A stretch of 64,000 nucleotides of DNA from Natronomonas salina (lineage in GTDB: Archaea; Halobacteriota; Halobacteria; Halobacteriales; Haloarculaceae): contig NZ_CP058335.1 of the NCBI RefSeq assembly GCF_013391105.1, forward strand, positions 3,162,001-3,226,000, written 5' to 3'. Below the pieces are notes generated by a model. It worked only from the letters and a program-made list of their open reading frames with translations, was not told the DNA's origin and ran no database searches. The translations under genes and the position numbers were made by a program. This document shows, in pieces, positions 1 through 8,461 of this stretch (the first letter of the stretch is position 1; every line of letters starts with the position of its first letter).

Positions 1-273
1 CTCGACGAGGTCGCGGTCGAAGGCCGCCGCGACGCCCTCCATCGTCAGGTCGTCCGGCGTCCGGCCGAGCCCGCCGGTGACGACGACGGCGTCGAAGGCG
101 TCGCTGTACTCGCGGACGGCGTCGGCGATGACGTCCTCGCTGTCCGGGACGGTCAGCACCCGCGTGACGGTCACCCCCCGGTCGGTGAGCTGTCTGGAGA
201 GCCACGTCGCGTTCGTGTTCTCGGTGTCGCCGTCCAGCAACTCGTCGCCGACGGTGACCAGAGCGACCTGCAT
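1..273 (-). CDS. CinA-like molybdopterin-binding domain protein (partial)
   Basis: The gene runs off the left edge, so only the first 91 codons are visible. The N-terminus reads MQVALVTVGDELLDGDTENT, followed later by VVTGGLGRTPDD. This GD-E-L-L-G start and GGLGxTxDD loop are typical of the MoCF/CinA fold, which binds a pterin-type or nucleotide ligand. In archaea such proteins are usually stand-alone CinA N-terminal domains of about 170-250 residues with no settled role. The start is the ATG at 273. Recognition of the family is firm; the function is not. Confidence 0.8.
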   Translation of the reverse strand, partial: MQVALVTVGDELLDGDTENTNATWLSRQLTDRGVTVTRVLTVPDSEDVIADAVREYSDAFDAVVVTGGLGRTPDDLTMEGVAAAFDRDLVE

Positions 274-345
274 GGTGGGAGCGACGGCGCGGTGGCTCAA
301 TAGCCCTTCGGCGGAGCGGGCATTCGAACCGGGAGCCACCCGACG

Positions 346-1137
346 CTATACCGCGTCTTCCAGGCGCTCTCGAGAGACGTAGCCGAACTCCGCCTTCCGG
401 TGACAGTCGATGCACAGCGAGACGAGGTTCTCGAGGTAGTGTGCGTCGCGCTCGGTCGTCACCGGGTGTTCGACGAAGGCCCGGACCGGGACGATGTGGT
501 GGACGTCAGGGTTCCGGCCGAGTTCCTCCCTAGACGAGCCACAGATGGCACACTGGTAATCGTCCCGTTCGAGCGCTCGCTCGCGGACGCGGCGCCACCC
601 CCGACCGTAGTTGGCGTCCGTGCCCCCGTCCCAGTTCGGGTGCCCGTCGCCGGTGAAGGCCTCGGAGAGCCACTCGTACTGGCAGGTATCGCTACAGAAG
701 ACGCGTTCGCCCTCGACGCGGTACCGACTGAACGACGCTCCGCACCAGTCGCATTCGAGTTCCGCCGGACCGCCGGACCACCGAGGATTCTTCGACCCGT
801 CGATGTCCCGGACGTGTCGCCACTGTTCGGACTCGACGCAGGAACTGCAGTAACGACCCGGTTTAGCAGACGGGTAGTACTCGAACCCGGAGCCGCAGAT
901 CTCGCAGGTGGTGGAGTGCTTCCCGCCGCGGTAGTTCGGGTTGTCCGCTCCGGTCAACGAAACCGCAGACTCTCGACACTCATCCGAACAGTACTTCTTC
1001 TCGTGTTCGCAATGGAACGACTCGCCGCAGTGAGCGCACTCGCGGTTGGGAAGGCGTTCCCCGTGAGCAGCACTGTGGTGGACGCCGAGCCCTCTGCGTG
1101 TATCGAACCTCGCGCCGCAGGTCGGACACTCCGGCAT
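346..1137 (-). CDS. HNH endonuclease with four extra zinc-finger modules
   Basis: 263 residues from the ATG at 1137. An in-frame extension upstream to 1185 exists, but the MPECPTCG start places the first finger at the N-terminus. In order: a C2H2-like finger (about residues 4-25, CPTC...HH..H), three CxxC...C(S)xxC ribbons (about 34-54, 78-100 and 129-152), then a C-terminal HNH nuclease domain (about 196-248) with CAIC, the DVHH metal/catalytic motif and a closing CIDCH pair. HNH proteins cut DNA using one metal ion; the ribbons presumably bind DNA. The gene lies just downstream of tRNA-His on the same strand. It could be a homing-type or restriction-type nuclease; the target is unknown. Confidence 0.85.
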   Translation of the reverse strand: MPECPTCGARFDTRRGLGVHHSAAHGERLPNRECAHCGESFHCEHEKKYCSDECRESAVSLTGADNPNYRGGKHSTTCEICGSGFEYYPSAKPGRYCSSCVESEQWRHVRDIDGSKNPRWSGGPAELECDWCGASFSRYRVEGERVFCSDTCQYEWLSEAFTGDGHPNWDGGTDANYGRGWRRVRERALERDDYQCAICGSSREELGRNPDVHHIVPVRAFVEHPVTTERDAHYLENLVSLCIDCHRKAEFGYVSRERLEDAV

Positions 1138-1222
1138 GGAACCCGTTCCATCGGCTTCGTACAAGAATCCTGGCTGGCCGACCAAAGTCGGGGACTGCTG
1201 GACAGTGGTAGAAATCGAGGAG

Positions 1223-1294
1223 GTCCGGGTGCGGAAATCGAATCCGCCTCACAGCCACCACAAGGCTGTAGGATGCCACTACCCCAACCCGGAC
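1223..1294 (-). tRNA. tRNA-His (anticodon GTG)
   Basis: Read on the minus strand this folds as a complete tRNA. The acceptor stem TCCGGGT pairs with ACCCGGA. An extra G at position -1 faces C73, the hallmark of histidine tRNA. The anticodon stem CAGCC/GGCTG holds loop TTGTGGT with anticodon GTG. The T arm GCGGA-TTCGATT-TCCGC is intact. CCA is not encoded, and no intron is seen. It decodes CAC and CAT. Confidence 0.94.
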
Positions 1295-1413
1295 ACGCAC
1301 TTGGTGGTAGCCCAGTCAGATTCAAATACGTTTCGGCTTTCCCGGTCGTGTGCAAGCCCGCCGCACGGCGGTCAGCAGCCTTTTGAGCGCCGACCGCCTA
1401 CCGACTGCCAACA

Positions 1414-1869
1414 GTGGCGATCACGGACAAGATCTACGTCAAGAACCACCGCCAGCTGGCCTCGCAGCTGGAGACGTCGTTCCCGAAGAGCGCCTTCTCG
1501 GGGGCGACGCTGGACATCCTCTTCACCGGCGACGGCCTCGCGAAGCTCGACGACGCCTCCCGCGACCGCGCCCTGGAGTTCGCCGAGGACTTCCTGGACT
1601 GCGACTGCCAGTCGAACCCCCACTGCGGCTGCGCCGAGCGGAAGTTCGTCGCCTACCTGCTGGACCTGCGGGCCCAGGGGCTGGGCCCCGACGCCATCGT
1701 CGACGTGATGGGCGACGACTACATGCTGTACGCCTACCCGGGCGACGTCCTGTCGTTCCTCGACAGCGGCGTCCGGACGCTGGAGGCGGCCGAGCGGCTG
1801 GCCGACGTCGACGGGCGCGACGAGATGGAGAAGGAGATCAGTAGGAAGCGACGGGAGCTGTCGGGATAA
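1414..1869 (+). CDS. haloarchaeal conserved protein, probably DUF5814
   Basis: 151 residues from a GTG start at 1414, just before which sequence outside the frame ends. It is soluble, with a central cysteine cluster, DCDCQSNPHCGC (about residues 62-73), that could bind a metal or an Fe-S cluster. It then has a mostly helical C-terminus ending in a charged KEISRKRREL tail. The N-terminus MAITDKIYVKNHRQLASQL is one I associate with the haloarchaeal DUF5814 family, which has been linked to helicase-like proteins in annotations. No helicase motif is present here. Function unknown. Confidence 0.75.
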   Translation: MAITDKIYVKNHRQLASQLETSFPKSAFSGATLDILFTGDGLAKLDDASRDRALEFAEDFLDCDCQSNPHCGCAERKFVAYLLDLRAQGLGPDAIVDVMGDDYMLYAYPGDVLSFLDSGVRTLEAAERLADVDGRDEMEKEISRKRRELSG

Positions 1870-1902
1870 CGACGAGAGCGGTGAGAACGACAGAACGGGC
1901 CT

Positions 1903-2328
1903 TCAGCCCAGGCGGAACGGCTCCTCTTCGGACTCCTCGCCGTCGAGGTCCTCGAGCTGGATGACGTCCTCGTCGTCCTGCTCCTCGACCTTCTGGCTGA
2001 GCTTCGTGACGTACTGCTTGTACTCGTCGAGCTGCTCGCGGAGGTGCTCGGCCTCGAGTTCGAGTCGCTCGTGTTCGCGGACGAAGCTCTTGGGCACCTC
2101 GACCTTCGGCGGGAAGCTCTCCGTCGGCGAGGAGGCCTCCGTGGCGCTGCCCCCCTTCAGCTCGTGTTCGGGGACGACCCGGACCTGGCCGTCGTGGGCG
2201 ACGAGGGTGTCCACGTAGTCGCGGAACACCGCCGACAGCGAGATGTCGCGCTCCTCGGCGATCTCCCGCAGGGTCTCGAAGGCGTCCTCGTTGACCCGGA
2301 AGGAGATGGTCTTGTTCTTGTTGCCCAT
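1903..2328 (-). CDS. ribbon-helix-helix regulator with coiled-coil tail (copy 1)
   Basis: 141 residues from the ATG at 2328. A start six codons upstream is possible, but MGNKNKT matches the paralogue at 19883-20296. The first 45 residues (KTISFRVNEDAFETLREIAEERDISLSAVFRDYVD) fit a CopG/Arc-type ribbon-helix-helix DNA-binding domain. Next come a short linker with VVPEH and the shared block VPKSFVREHERLELE, a coiled coil of about 40 residues, and a very acidic tail. RHH proteins bind as dimers, so the coiled coil may set oligomerisation. Both paralogues share the same upstream element, which suggests co-regulation or self-control; targets are unknown. Confidence 0.82.
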   Translation of the reverse strand: MGNKNKTISFRVNEDAFETLREIAEERDISLSAVFRDYVDTLVAHDGQVRVVPEHELKGGSATEASSPTESFPPKVEVPKSFVREHERLELEAEHLREQLDEYKQYVTKLSQKVEEQDDEDVIQLEDLDGEESEEEPFRLG

Positions 2329-2353
2329 ATCGGTCCTAGGTGCCACGTCCAGT

Positions 2354-2375
2354 CACATAAGGGTTTGTCAGACGT
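2354..2375 (-). promoter_or_regulatory. promoter of RHH copy 1: ACGTCTGAC element plus TATA box
   Basis: Reading toward the gene, ACGTCTGAC (2375-2367) is followed by AAACCC and a TATA-like TTATGTG (2360-2354). The TATA box lies 26-32 bases before the ATG, so the mRNA is probably leaderless. The same element at the same spacing (39 bases to the start) occurs before three other genes in the window. Confidence 0.6.
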
Positions 2376-2496
2376 CCGCAGCCGAAGGTTCCGCGGCGCT
2401 GCCGGCCGTCCCGCCGACCGCTCCGCCGGCCGCGAGGCGACCCCTTCGACGGGCTAACGAAAAGGCCTATCCCCGCGAGACGCCCAGTTCACGGCG

Positions 2497-2862
2497 ATGA
2501 CCGTCGACCTCGCCTTCGACGAGCAGGAGTTGCTCCCCGCGGTCGCCCAGGACGCCGACTCCGGCGACGTGCTGATGCTGGCGTACGTGAACCGCGAGGC
2601 CCTCGAGGCGACGCGGGAGACCGGCTACGCCCACTACTACTCCCGGAGCCGCGAGGAGCTCTGGAAGAAGGGCGCATCCAGCGGCCACCTCCAGGAAGTC
2701 GAGGAGGTCCGCGTCGACTGCGACGGCGACGCGCTGCTGTACGTCGTCGACCAGGCGGGGGGCGCCTGCCACACCGGTTACGACACCTGCTTCCACCGGA
2801 CCATCGACGGCGAGGTGGTCGGCGACCAGGTCTTCGACCCCGACGATGTCTACGACGACTGA
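2497..2862 (+). CDS. hisI: phosphoribosyl-AMP cyclohydrolase HisI
   Basis: 121 residues, the normal length for the single-domain archaeal enzyme (no HisE fusion). It opens the purine ring of phosphoribosyl-AMP in the third step of histidine synthesis, in the cytoplasm. The metal site is clear: CDGD (Cys75, Asp76, Asp78) and the two later cysteines Cys91 and Cys98 in [13 protein letters not shown]. The conserved substrate-binding block [18 protein letters not shown] is also present. The start ATG at 2497 follows an AT-richer stretch. The next gene overlaps its end by 17 bases, suggesting co-transcription. hisA and hisB lie about 51 kb away. Confidence 0.96.
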   Translation: MTVDLAFDEQELLPAVAQDADSGDVLMLAYVNREALEATRETGYAHYYSRSREELWKKGASSGHLQEVEEVRVDCDGDALLYVVDQAGGACHTGYDTCFHRTIDGEVVGDQVFDPDDVYDD

Positions 2863-3976
2863 CCAGGACGCGGCGGACCGGCTGGCGGCGGCCCACGACC
2901 GGCTGGAGCGGCTGGAGTCGGACCTGGAGCTCGACCGCGAGCAGCTGGACGCCGTCGTCGACGCCTGCCGCTCCGTCGAGCGGGTGCTGGACCGATGGGA
3001 GGAGCGGGCGACCGACTGGGACGACTTCCAGGGGTACGTCGAGTTCCGCAACGACCTCTCGGAGACGCTGGCGGCCGTCCCGGAGGACGTCCCCGAGAGC
3101 GAGGCGTTCGTCGAGGCCGACGCCCACGTCAAGACCGGCAGCGCCACGCAGGCGCTGAAACAGCGGGACTTCGACGCCGCCCGGGAGGCGCTGGCGCCCG
3201 CCCGAGACCACGTCGAGCGCCGCGAGGAGCTGGAGGATGCCAGGCGGGAGTACCGGGAGGCCCGCCGGGCGGCGAAGCGCCGGGACGACGAGCTGGCCGA
3301 GCGCATCGATGACCTCGAGCGGCTCGTCGAGTTGAGCGAGGCGGACCTCGAGGCGCCGGTCGAGGAACTCCGGGAGCCGATCGAGACCTACGACGACAGG
3401 GTCCGTGCGGCCTTCGCGACGCTCCGCAGCGAGGAGCCGGCCCGCGAGCTGCTGGCGTTCGCCGAGACCGCCAGCGGCTACCCGCTCGTCGAGTTCGAGG
3501 CGCCACCCGAAGGGCTGCTGACCTACGTCCGCGACCACCCCGCGGGACGGCACTCGGTCGACGAACTGCTGGAGTACGCCGGCTACTCGGCCTCGAAGCT
3601 CGACCACTACGTCGAGGATGCCGACCTGCTCAAGCGCCGCGTCGCGACGAACCGGACGTACCTGGAGGGGCTGTCGGCCGACCCGCTCACGGTCGGGTGG
3701 CCGCCGGAAGAACGCGCGACGCTGCTGTTCCGGACGCGGGAGCTGGTCTCGCTGGTGAACCGCTTCGCCGACGAAGAGACCGTCGCCGCCCTCCGGTCGG
3801 TCCGCGACCTCGCACGCCGCGACGACTACGACCGGCTCCGGACGGCCGCCGTTGCCCGCGCGGACCTCACCGAGGCGGAGCGGCGGCGCGTCGAGAGCGG
3901 CGCGGTCGAGGAGGACCTGGCCGCCGCACGCGAGGAACGAGAGCGACTCCGTGCGGCCCTGGAGAAGTACGGCTGA
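2846..3976 (+). CDS. helical coiled-coil protein, haloarchaeal, function unknown
   Basis: 376 residues, starting [24 protein letters not shown] and overlapping the end of hisI by 17 bases. Nearly the whole protein is predicted helical. There are coiled-coil segments at about residues 10-50, 115-175 and 340-375, and a central section (about 205-320) with a winged-helix-like stretch, [31 protein letters not shown]. It has no membrane segment or catalytic motif. It belongs to a conserved haloarchaea-specific family that I cannot assign a role. Coupling to hisI may be purely positional. Confidence 0.8.
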   Translation: MSTTTDQDAADRLAAAHDRLERLESDLELDREQLDAVVDACRSVERVLDRWEERATDWDDFQGYVEFRNDLSETLAAVPEDVPESEAFVEADAHVKTGSATQALKQRDFDAAREALAPARDHVERREELEDARREYREARRAAKRRDDELAERIDDLERLVELSEADLEAPVEELREPIETYDDRVRAAFATLRSEEPARELLAFAETASGYPLVEFEAPPEGLLTYVRDHPAGRHSVDELLEYAGYSASKLDHYVEDADLLKRRVATNRTYLEGLSADPLTVGWPPEERATLLFRTRELVSLVNRFADEETVAALRSVRDLARRDDYDRLRTAAVARADLTEAERRRVESGAVEEDLAAAREERERLRAALEKYG

Positions 3977-4070
3977 AACGGTTGGCAGAAGCCGGTTCCT
4001 TCGGTCGTTTCGCCGACCGTACCCGGCCGGTAGTCGGACGCATCCGCGACGGTGCCGGCGCCCCGCCGCC

Positions 4071-4529
4071 CTACTGCGCCGGGGGCAGCTGGACGCGCTT
4101 GAACCAGAAGTCCTCGAGGGACTCGACCAGCGAGACGAACTCGTCGTGGCCGGTCGGCTTCGTGAGGTACGCGTTGGCGTTGTTCTGATAGCAGTTCACG
4201 ACGTCGTCGCGGTCCGACGAGCTGGTCAGGATGACGACGGGGAGGTGCTGGAGCTTCGAGTCCGACCGGATCTCCTCGAGGAGTTCCGTCCCGTGGGTCC
4301 GGGGGAGGTTCAGATCGAGGAGGACGAGGTCGGGGAACGGGGCGGACGCGTAGTCGCCCTGCTGGTGGAGGAACTCGAGCATCTCGTCCCCGTCGGGGAC
4401 GGTGTGGAGGGTGGCGTCGATGGGCGCGTCTGCGAACGCCTCCTCGATGAGCCGGGTGTCGCCGGGGTTGTCCTCGACGAGGAGGACGTCCCCCGGCTCC
4501 GATCGGCGCGTTCTGTCTGAGTAGGTCAT
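4071..4529 (-). CDS. stand-alone response regulator receiver protein (copy 1)
   Basis: 152 residues from the ATG at 4529 (MTYSDRTRRSEPG). It is a single CheY/Rcp1-type receiver domain: the acidic pair in LLVEDNPGD, the phospho-acceptor Asp in LVLLDLNLP, Thr/Ser in VVILTSSSD and the conserved Lys in YLTKP. There is no output domain, so it passes a signal by protein contact. The PGD insertion after VEDN and the FPDLVLLDLNLPR block mark the Rcp1-like group, often paired with PAS or phytochrome-type kinases. No kinase gene is adjacent. A close paralogue sits at 32469-32918. Confidence 0.92.
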   Translation of the reverse strand: MTYSDRTRRSEPGDVLLVEDNPGDTRLIEEAFADAPIDATLHTVPDGDEMLEFLHQQGDYASAPFPDLVLLDLNLPRTHGTELLEEIRSDSKLQHLPVVILTSSSDRDDVVNCYQNNANAYLTKPTGHDEFVSLVESLEDFWFKRVQLPPAQ

Positions 4530-4760
4530 TTGGTGGGAGATCGCTGGACGGGCGGCCCGTGGACCCCGGGTCCGGAGTCCGTGCTTCCGTATCGGTGCTT
4601 GGACGCGGAGTCTCATAAACACCGGGAACGGTTCAGTTGTCTGAGGTGTCCCTACCCGTCTGCGGGGGGTAGTAGCCGGACCCTTTCCCGTCGTCTTTAA
4701 AAGCGAACGTGTCGGGGGACGGCGTGGTACGCGGTCGCCGACCCCCGGCCGTCGGGGCCC

Positions 4761-4922
4761 TCACCACCGGTTCATGACCAGTTCGAGCGCCCGGCGATAC
4801 TCCCCGTCGTCGTAGAGGTCGACGATCTCCTCTCGTACTTCCTCGGGGACCTGGTCGTGGACGAGGTAGTACTCGAGGGAGTCCTTCATCTCGCTGCCTC
4901 CCTGAGTGTGAGTCTCTGACAT
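4761..4922 (-). CDS. small acidic protein, unknown function
   Basis: 53 residues from the ATG at 4922 (MSETHTQGGSEMKDSLEYYL); a second ATG at 4889 would give 42 residues. It contains one helical segment, VPEEVREEIVDLYDDGEYRRALELVMNRW, with no cysteines and no membrane segment. Codon use matches its neighbours and there is a stop on each side, so it is probably real. No family recognised. Confidence 0.55.
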   Translation of the reverse strand: MSETHTQGGSEMKDSLEYYLVHDQVPEEVREEIVDLYDDGEYRRALELVMNRW

Positions 4923-5011
4923 TCCCCTGTCCCGGGTGACGGCTGGCGGAGCACCCAATTAGGGATATCCCCGGACATTATCGGGGGTATAAGCGCCCGG
5001 CCTCGCGTCGG

Positions 5012-5680
5012 TCAGGACGTGTGCGGCAGCACGTTGTCGGCGACGAACTCGGCGAAGCCGGCCGCCGCCATCTCGCGGGGCTGGTACAGCTCCAGGTAGC
5101 CGGACTCCGTGATCAGGAACTTGTACTCCCGGTCGCGGATATCGACCCGGAGGCCGAGCTGGTTCTTCCGGAGGTCGGCTATGGCCCGACCGAACACGCC
5201 GTCGTCCAGGACGCCCTCGCCGTGGACGACCCCGTTCTCGACGGGGCCGTCGTGGCCGTAGAAGCCGACCTTCCAGGGCGTCGGGTCCTCGAGGTCGAGC
5301 CAGAAGGAGTCGAGGTCGACCGCCGCCCGGGAGACGTCCGCGCCGAAGCGGTCGCCGAGGAGGTCGAAGGCGAACGTCCCGTCACTGCTGCCGACGGCGG
5401 CGAACTCGTCGCCGACGGTGAGGAACTCCGTGTGAGCCGTCTCGACGGCCGCGTCCCGAGAGACCGTGATGCCGCCGGTCGAGAGCGACACCGACTCCGT
5501 CTCGGCCACGTCCTCCCTGGCGGCCCGTCCCATCGTGATGTCGAGGCCGTTCGGCGTGCGCTTCACCCGCTGGACGTCCACCATCGCATCCAGTTCGACC
5601 CCCTCCTCCTCGCGCGTCAGCGAGAACGAGTCGATGCGTCCCAGCCCACCGTCGATCCGCCCGATCACACCACGCTTCAT
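5012..5680 (-). CDS. conserved haloarchaeal protein, unknown function
   Basis: 222 residues from the ATG at 5680 (MKRGVIGRIDGGLGRIDSFSL). It is a mixed alpha/beta soluble protein with no cysteines, signal peptide or membrane segment. The C-terminal half contains a DLEDPTPWKVGFYGHDGPVEN stretch and a closing IRDREYKFLITESGYLELYQPREM. I recognise it as a haloarchaea-type conserved protein but know no function. It stands alone between the small gene at 4761 and orc1, all on the minus strand. Confidence 0.75.
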   Translation of the reverse strand: MKRGVIGRIDGGLGRIDSFSLTREEEGVELDAMVDVQRVKRTPNGLDITMGRAAREDVAETESVSLSTGGITVSRDAAVETAHTEFLTVGDEFAAVGSSDGTFAFDLLGDRFGADVSRAAVDLDSFWLDLEDPTPWKVGFYGHDGPVENGVVHGEGVLDDGVFGRAIADLRKNQLGLRVDIRDREYKFLITESGYLELYQPREMAAAGFAEFVADNVLPHTS

Positions 5681-5789
5681 GCCGCCGGCTACCGCAACCC
5701 ACCAAATAAACGTCTCGGAACCCGCCGACCGTGGTCGAATCCGGTGGGTGAACTACCCGTCGGCGACCGACTCGACCGAGGGCTCGGGG

Positions 5790-7325
5790 TCAGGAGTCCT
5801 CGTACTCGGCGAGCCGCGAGTCGGAGGTGAGCACCGCCTTCGTCTCGTCCATCGGCACCGAGAGGCTGATCTCCTTGGTGCGGCCGTAGCGGCCCTTCGA
5901 GACGACGACGGCGTTGACGATGCCGAGCATGTCGAGTTCGCTGATGAGGTCGGTTACCCGCCGCTGGGTGAGCACGTCGGCGTCGACCTCCTCGCAGATG
6001 CGCTTGTAGACGTTGAAGACCTCGCCGGTGTTGATGTTCTCCTCGCCCTCCTCCTCGAGGGTGATGATCGACAGCAGGATGAGCTTCGACTGCTGGGGGA
6101 GCGTCCGGACGGCCTCGACGATGCGGTTCAGTTCGATCTTCTCCTGGGCCTCCCGGACGTGGTGTTCGTAGACCAGTTCGTCCTGGGAGCGCTCGGCGAG
6201 TTCGCCGGCGGTCCGGAGCAGGTCGAGGGCGCGGCGGGCGTCGCCGTGCTCCTGGGCGGCGAACGCCGAGCACAGCGGGATGACCTCCTCGGAGAGCACC
6301 TCGTCCTTGAAGGCGATGTCGGCGCGCTGCCGCAGGATGTCGGTGAGCTGCTCGGCGTCGTACGGCGGGAAGACGATCTCCTCCTCGCCGAGGCTCGACT
6401 TGACCCGGGGGTCGAGGAACTCGGTGAACTTCAGGTCGTTCGAGATGCCGATGATCGAGACCCGGGAGTTCTCCAGGTCGGAGTTCATCCGCGAGAGGTT
6501 GTAGAGGGTGTCGTCGCCGGACTTCTCGACGAGCTTGTCGATCTCGTCGAGCATGATGACCACGACGCGCTGGTAGAAGTCGACGGCCTCGAAGAACTCG
6601 CTGTAGACGCGGTCGGTCGGCCACCCCGTCATCGGGACGGTCTCCTGGGACTCCCGATAGGACTCCAGTTCCCGAATCCGCTCTCTCGCTGCCTGCGGCG
6701 ACTCGTAGCCGCGCTCCGAGAGTTCCTCGCTGGCTTCCGATTCGAGGAGTTCTTCGAGCGTCTCGATCTCCGACTCGAGCCGCTGGAGGTTGTCCTCGAT
6801 GAACTGGTTGGCCAGCTGGGCGAGCACCCGGTACTGCGTGTCGGTGACCTCGCAGTTGATGTACTCGACCTCGCAGGGGACCGGGTAGTCCTTCGAGGTC
6901 TGCTTGAGCTCCTGGCTGACGAACCGGGCGCTGGCGGTCTTGCCGGTCCCCGTCTTCCCGTAGACGAGGATGTTCGAGGGCGTGTCGCCGCGGAGGGCGG
7001 AGACGAGGATGGTCGCGATGTCGTTGATCTGGTCGTTCCGGTGGGGGAGCTGATTGGGCGTGTAGGAGGGCCGCAGGACCTCCTTCTGGTCGAAGATGGG
7101 CTCGCCGCTCAGCAACTCGTCGAAGAGGCCGGAGTCGTCGGTCCCCTCGAGGTCGACCTCGTCCGGGTCGCCACCGGCGTCGAGGTCCTCGAAGAGCCCC
7201 CGGTCGAGGTCGGCGTCGACGTCCGCCGACGCACTCGTCTCCTCGGCGCCGGCGGCCCGGTCCTGGGACTCGCCGTCGCCGTCGACGGAGTCGATGTTGG
7301 GTCGCGGTTCCTGGTTGTCGTCCAT
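5790..7325 (-). CDS. orc1: Orc1/Cdc6 family replication initiator
   Basis: 511 residues. An acidic N-terminal extension of about 65 residues precedes the AAA+ domain, as in other haloarchaeal Orc1 proteins. Walker A is YGKTGTGKTA (about 122-131), Walker B is VVVIMLDEID (about 254-263), and sensor 1 lies around IIGISNDL. A C-terminal winged helix (about 400-505) carries the DNA-recognition segment. The protein binds origin repeats and loads the MCM helicase. The block SGEPIF..KEVLRPSYTPNQLPHR resembles the initiator coded beside oriC1 in Haloferax and Haloarcula. It is transcribed away from an AT-rich gap at about 8.1-8.4 kb that could be its origin. Confidence 0.95.
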   Translation of the reverse strand: MDDNQEPRPNIDSVDGDGESQDRAAGAEETSASADVDADLDRGLFEDLDAGGDPDEVDLEGTDDSGLFDELLSGEPIFDQKEVLRPSYTPNQLPHRNDQINDIATILVSALRGDTPSNILVYGKTGTGKTASARFVSQELKQTSKDYPVPCEVEYINCEVTDTQYRVLAQLANQFIEDNLQRLESEIETLEELLESEASEELSERGYESPQAARERIRELESYRESQETVPMTGWPTDRVYSEFFEAVDFYQRVVVIMLDEIDKLVEKSGDDTLYNLSRMNSDLENSRVSIIGISNDLKFTEFLDPRVKSSLGEEEIVFPPYDAEQLTDILRQRADIAFKDEVLSEEVIPLCSAFAAQEHGDARRALDLLRTAGELAERSQDELVYEHHVREAQEKIELNRIVEAVRTLPQQSKLILLSIITLEEEGEENINTGEVFNVYKRICEEVDADVLTQRRVTDLISELDMLGIVNAVVVSKGRYGRTKEISLSVPMDETKAVLTSDSRLAEYEDS

Positions 7326-7681
7326 GTATCACCTTCGCCTGCGGGAGGTCGTTCGTCCAGCGCGGCCCCTCGTCGCACCTGTACCGCCCCATCAGCGGTA
7401 TTCTACGTAGTCACGACGCATGCAATGGAGTGTGATAAAGCCTTCCGTAGATTATCTGAGAAAAGACCCGCCTACCCCGTCCTGGCCTCCAGCGGCCGGA
7501 ATCTGCGGTCGACCGTCGAGTCACCGCAGGTGAGTCCGGCGGTACGTTTATCTTGCCTACCCGGACTGTTTCACGACGTGTCGGGACCACAGCGACGGGG
7601 GATCGAATCGGCGGACTCGCCGGACGGCAGTCGGTCGATCCAGCCGGCAGAACGCGTCACGACGGACAGGACTCACACCCG
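7326..7681. other. gene-free gap upstream of orc1
   Basis: 356 bases between the divergent orc1 and the small gene at 7682. On the minus strand a CTTTATCACA box at 7440-7431 could serve orc1 with a leader of about 80 bases. A forward TTTATC box lies near 7550. No clear origin-recognition repeat was found by eye. Confidence 0.4.
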
Positions 7682-7882
7682 ATGACCGACGGACCGACGA
7701 CCGCGGACAACGGGGTGTCATCCGTGGCAGAATCCGAGGACCCACTCGACCTCTACGGCCACCGCATCGTCCCCGACGCCAAGCGGGCGGGCTCGGTGCG
7801 CCGGTGGCGGTGTCTCGACTGCGAGGCGGCCGCCGCCGACGCCGAGGCGTACCTCGAGGTCGACTGCGAGGCCGACCGGTGA
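7682..7882 (+). CDS. small CxxC protein, probable zinc-binding microprotein
   Basis: 66 residues from the ATG at 7682 (MTDGPTTADNGVSSVAESED). The C-terminal half is RRWRCLDCEAAAADAEAYLEVDC, giving one CxxC pair and a third Cys. That could form half of a zinc site in a dimer. The DLYGHRIVPD and WRCLDC patterns are typical of small haloarchaeal proteins of unknown role. It is divergent from orc1. Confidence 0.6.
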   Translation: MTDGPTTADNGVSSVAESEDPLDLYGHRIVPDAKRAGSVRRWRCLDCEAAAADAEAYLEVDCEADR

Positions 7883-8461
7883 CCGACTCCGGTGCCGCCG
7901 CTGGGGACGATCGTTCGAAGGGGAAGGAGCGGCTGGTTCGCGTATAGCGCGACGTCGCTCGGTGGAGCGTCCACCCAGTCACCCAGCCGGCTCTTCCGTC
8001 GACTCCCGGGACGCTGATAAAGTCGCGGCAACCGGAGTGAAAGTGTCTCCGCTCTCGAACCGCGCCACACAGTTGCAGCGCGACTTCCTCACTGCCAGTC
8101 GAGATTAGCTGCGCGATACGGAGGTCGGTTTCGCGACTATTGGCCGAGCATCGGAACCTATTCACCAAATATATTATATTATCGGGATTGTAGATAGTTA
8201 CCAACTGGTTCCCCACATCCGAGACACAACCATCCGGTAATTTGGTGCTACCTCAGAAAAGCGATCTGACATAGATGCCAATATATAATATTCATTATCT
8301 ATTTTCCCAGTGCTGTGACACGCCGTAAAACCACTTCAACAGGCCTCTCACCACTGGTAAGGTTTCTGGTGGTAACGGAACGGTAACTCCGGAGATAGAA
8401 TTATATCCCCCCACTCGCAATACTGGAGTCCCACGAGACGGACGCCGACGGGGGAGGACCT
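7883..8461. other. AT-rich intergenic region, candidate replication origin
   Basis: 579 bases with no credible gene. The part from about 8150 to 8410 is strikingly AT-rich for this genome (for example AATATATTATATTATC at 8168-8183 and ATATATAATATTCATTATC at 8281-8299). It includes several imperfect CCAGTGG/CCACTGG-like motifs (near 8202, 8306, 8350 and 8366) that faintly resemble archaeal origin-recognition boxes. An AT-rich unwinding element near an orc gene is what haloarchaeal origins look like, but the boxes are too degenerate to call by eye. The 3' end also carries the promoter for the gene at 8462 (TTATATC at 8401-8407). Confidence 0.35.

Noticed and set aside
5466-7685. A 739-codon open frame opposite orc1
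   Set aside because: It mirrors the orc1 coding strand in a complementary frame; composition is Asp/Glu/Leu/Val-rich nonsense without motifs.
8202-8376. Definite origin-recognition boxes
   Set aside because: The CCAGTGG-like motifs differ at several positions from the haloarchaeal consensus I recall and do not form a clean inverted pair; they are reported only as a hint.
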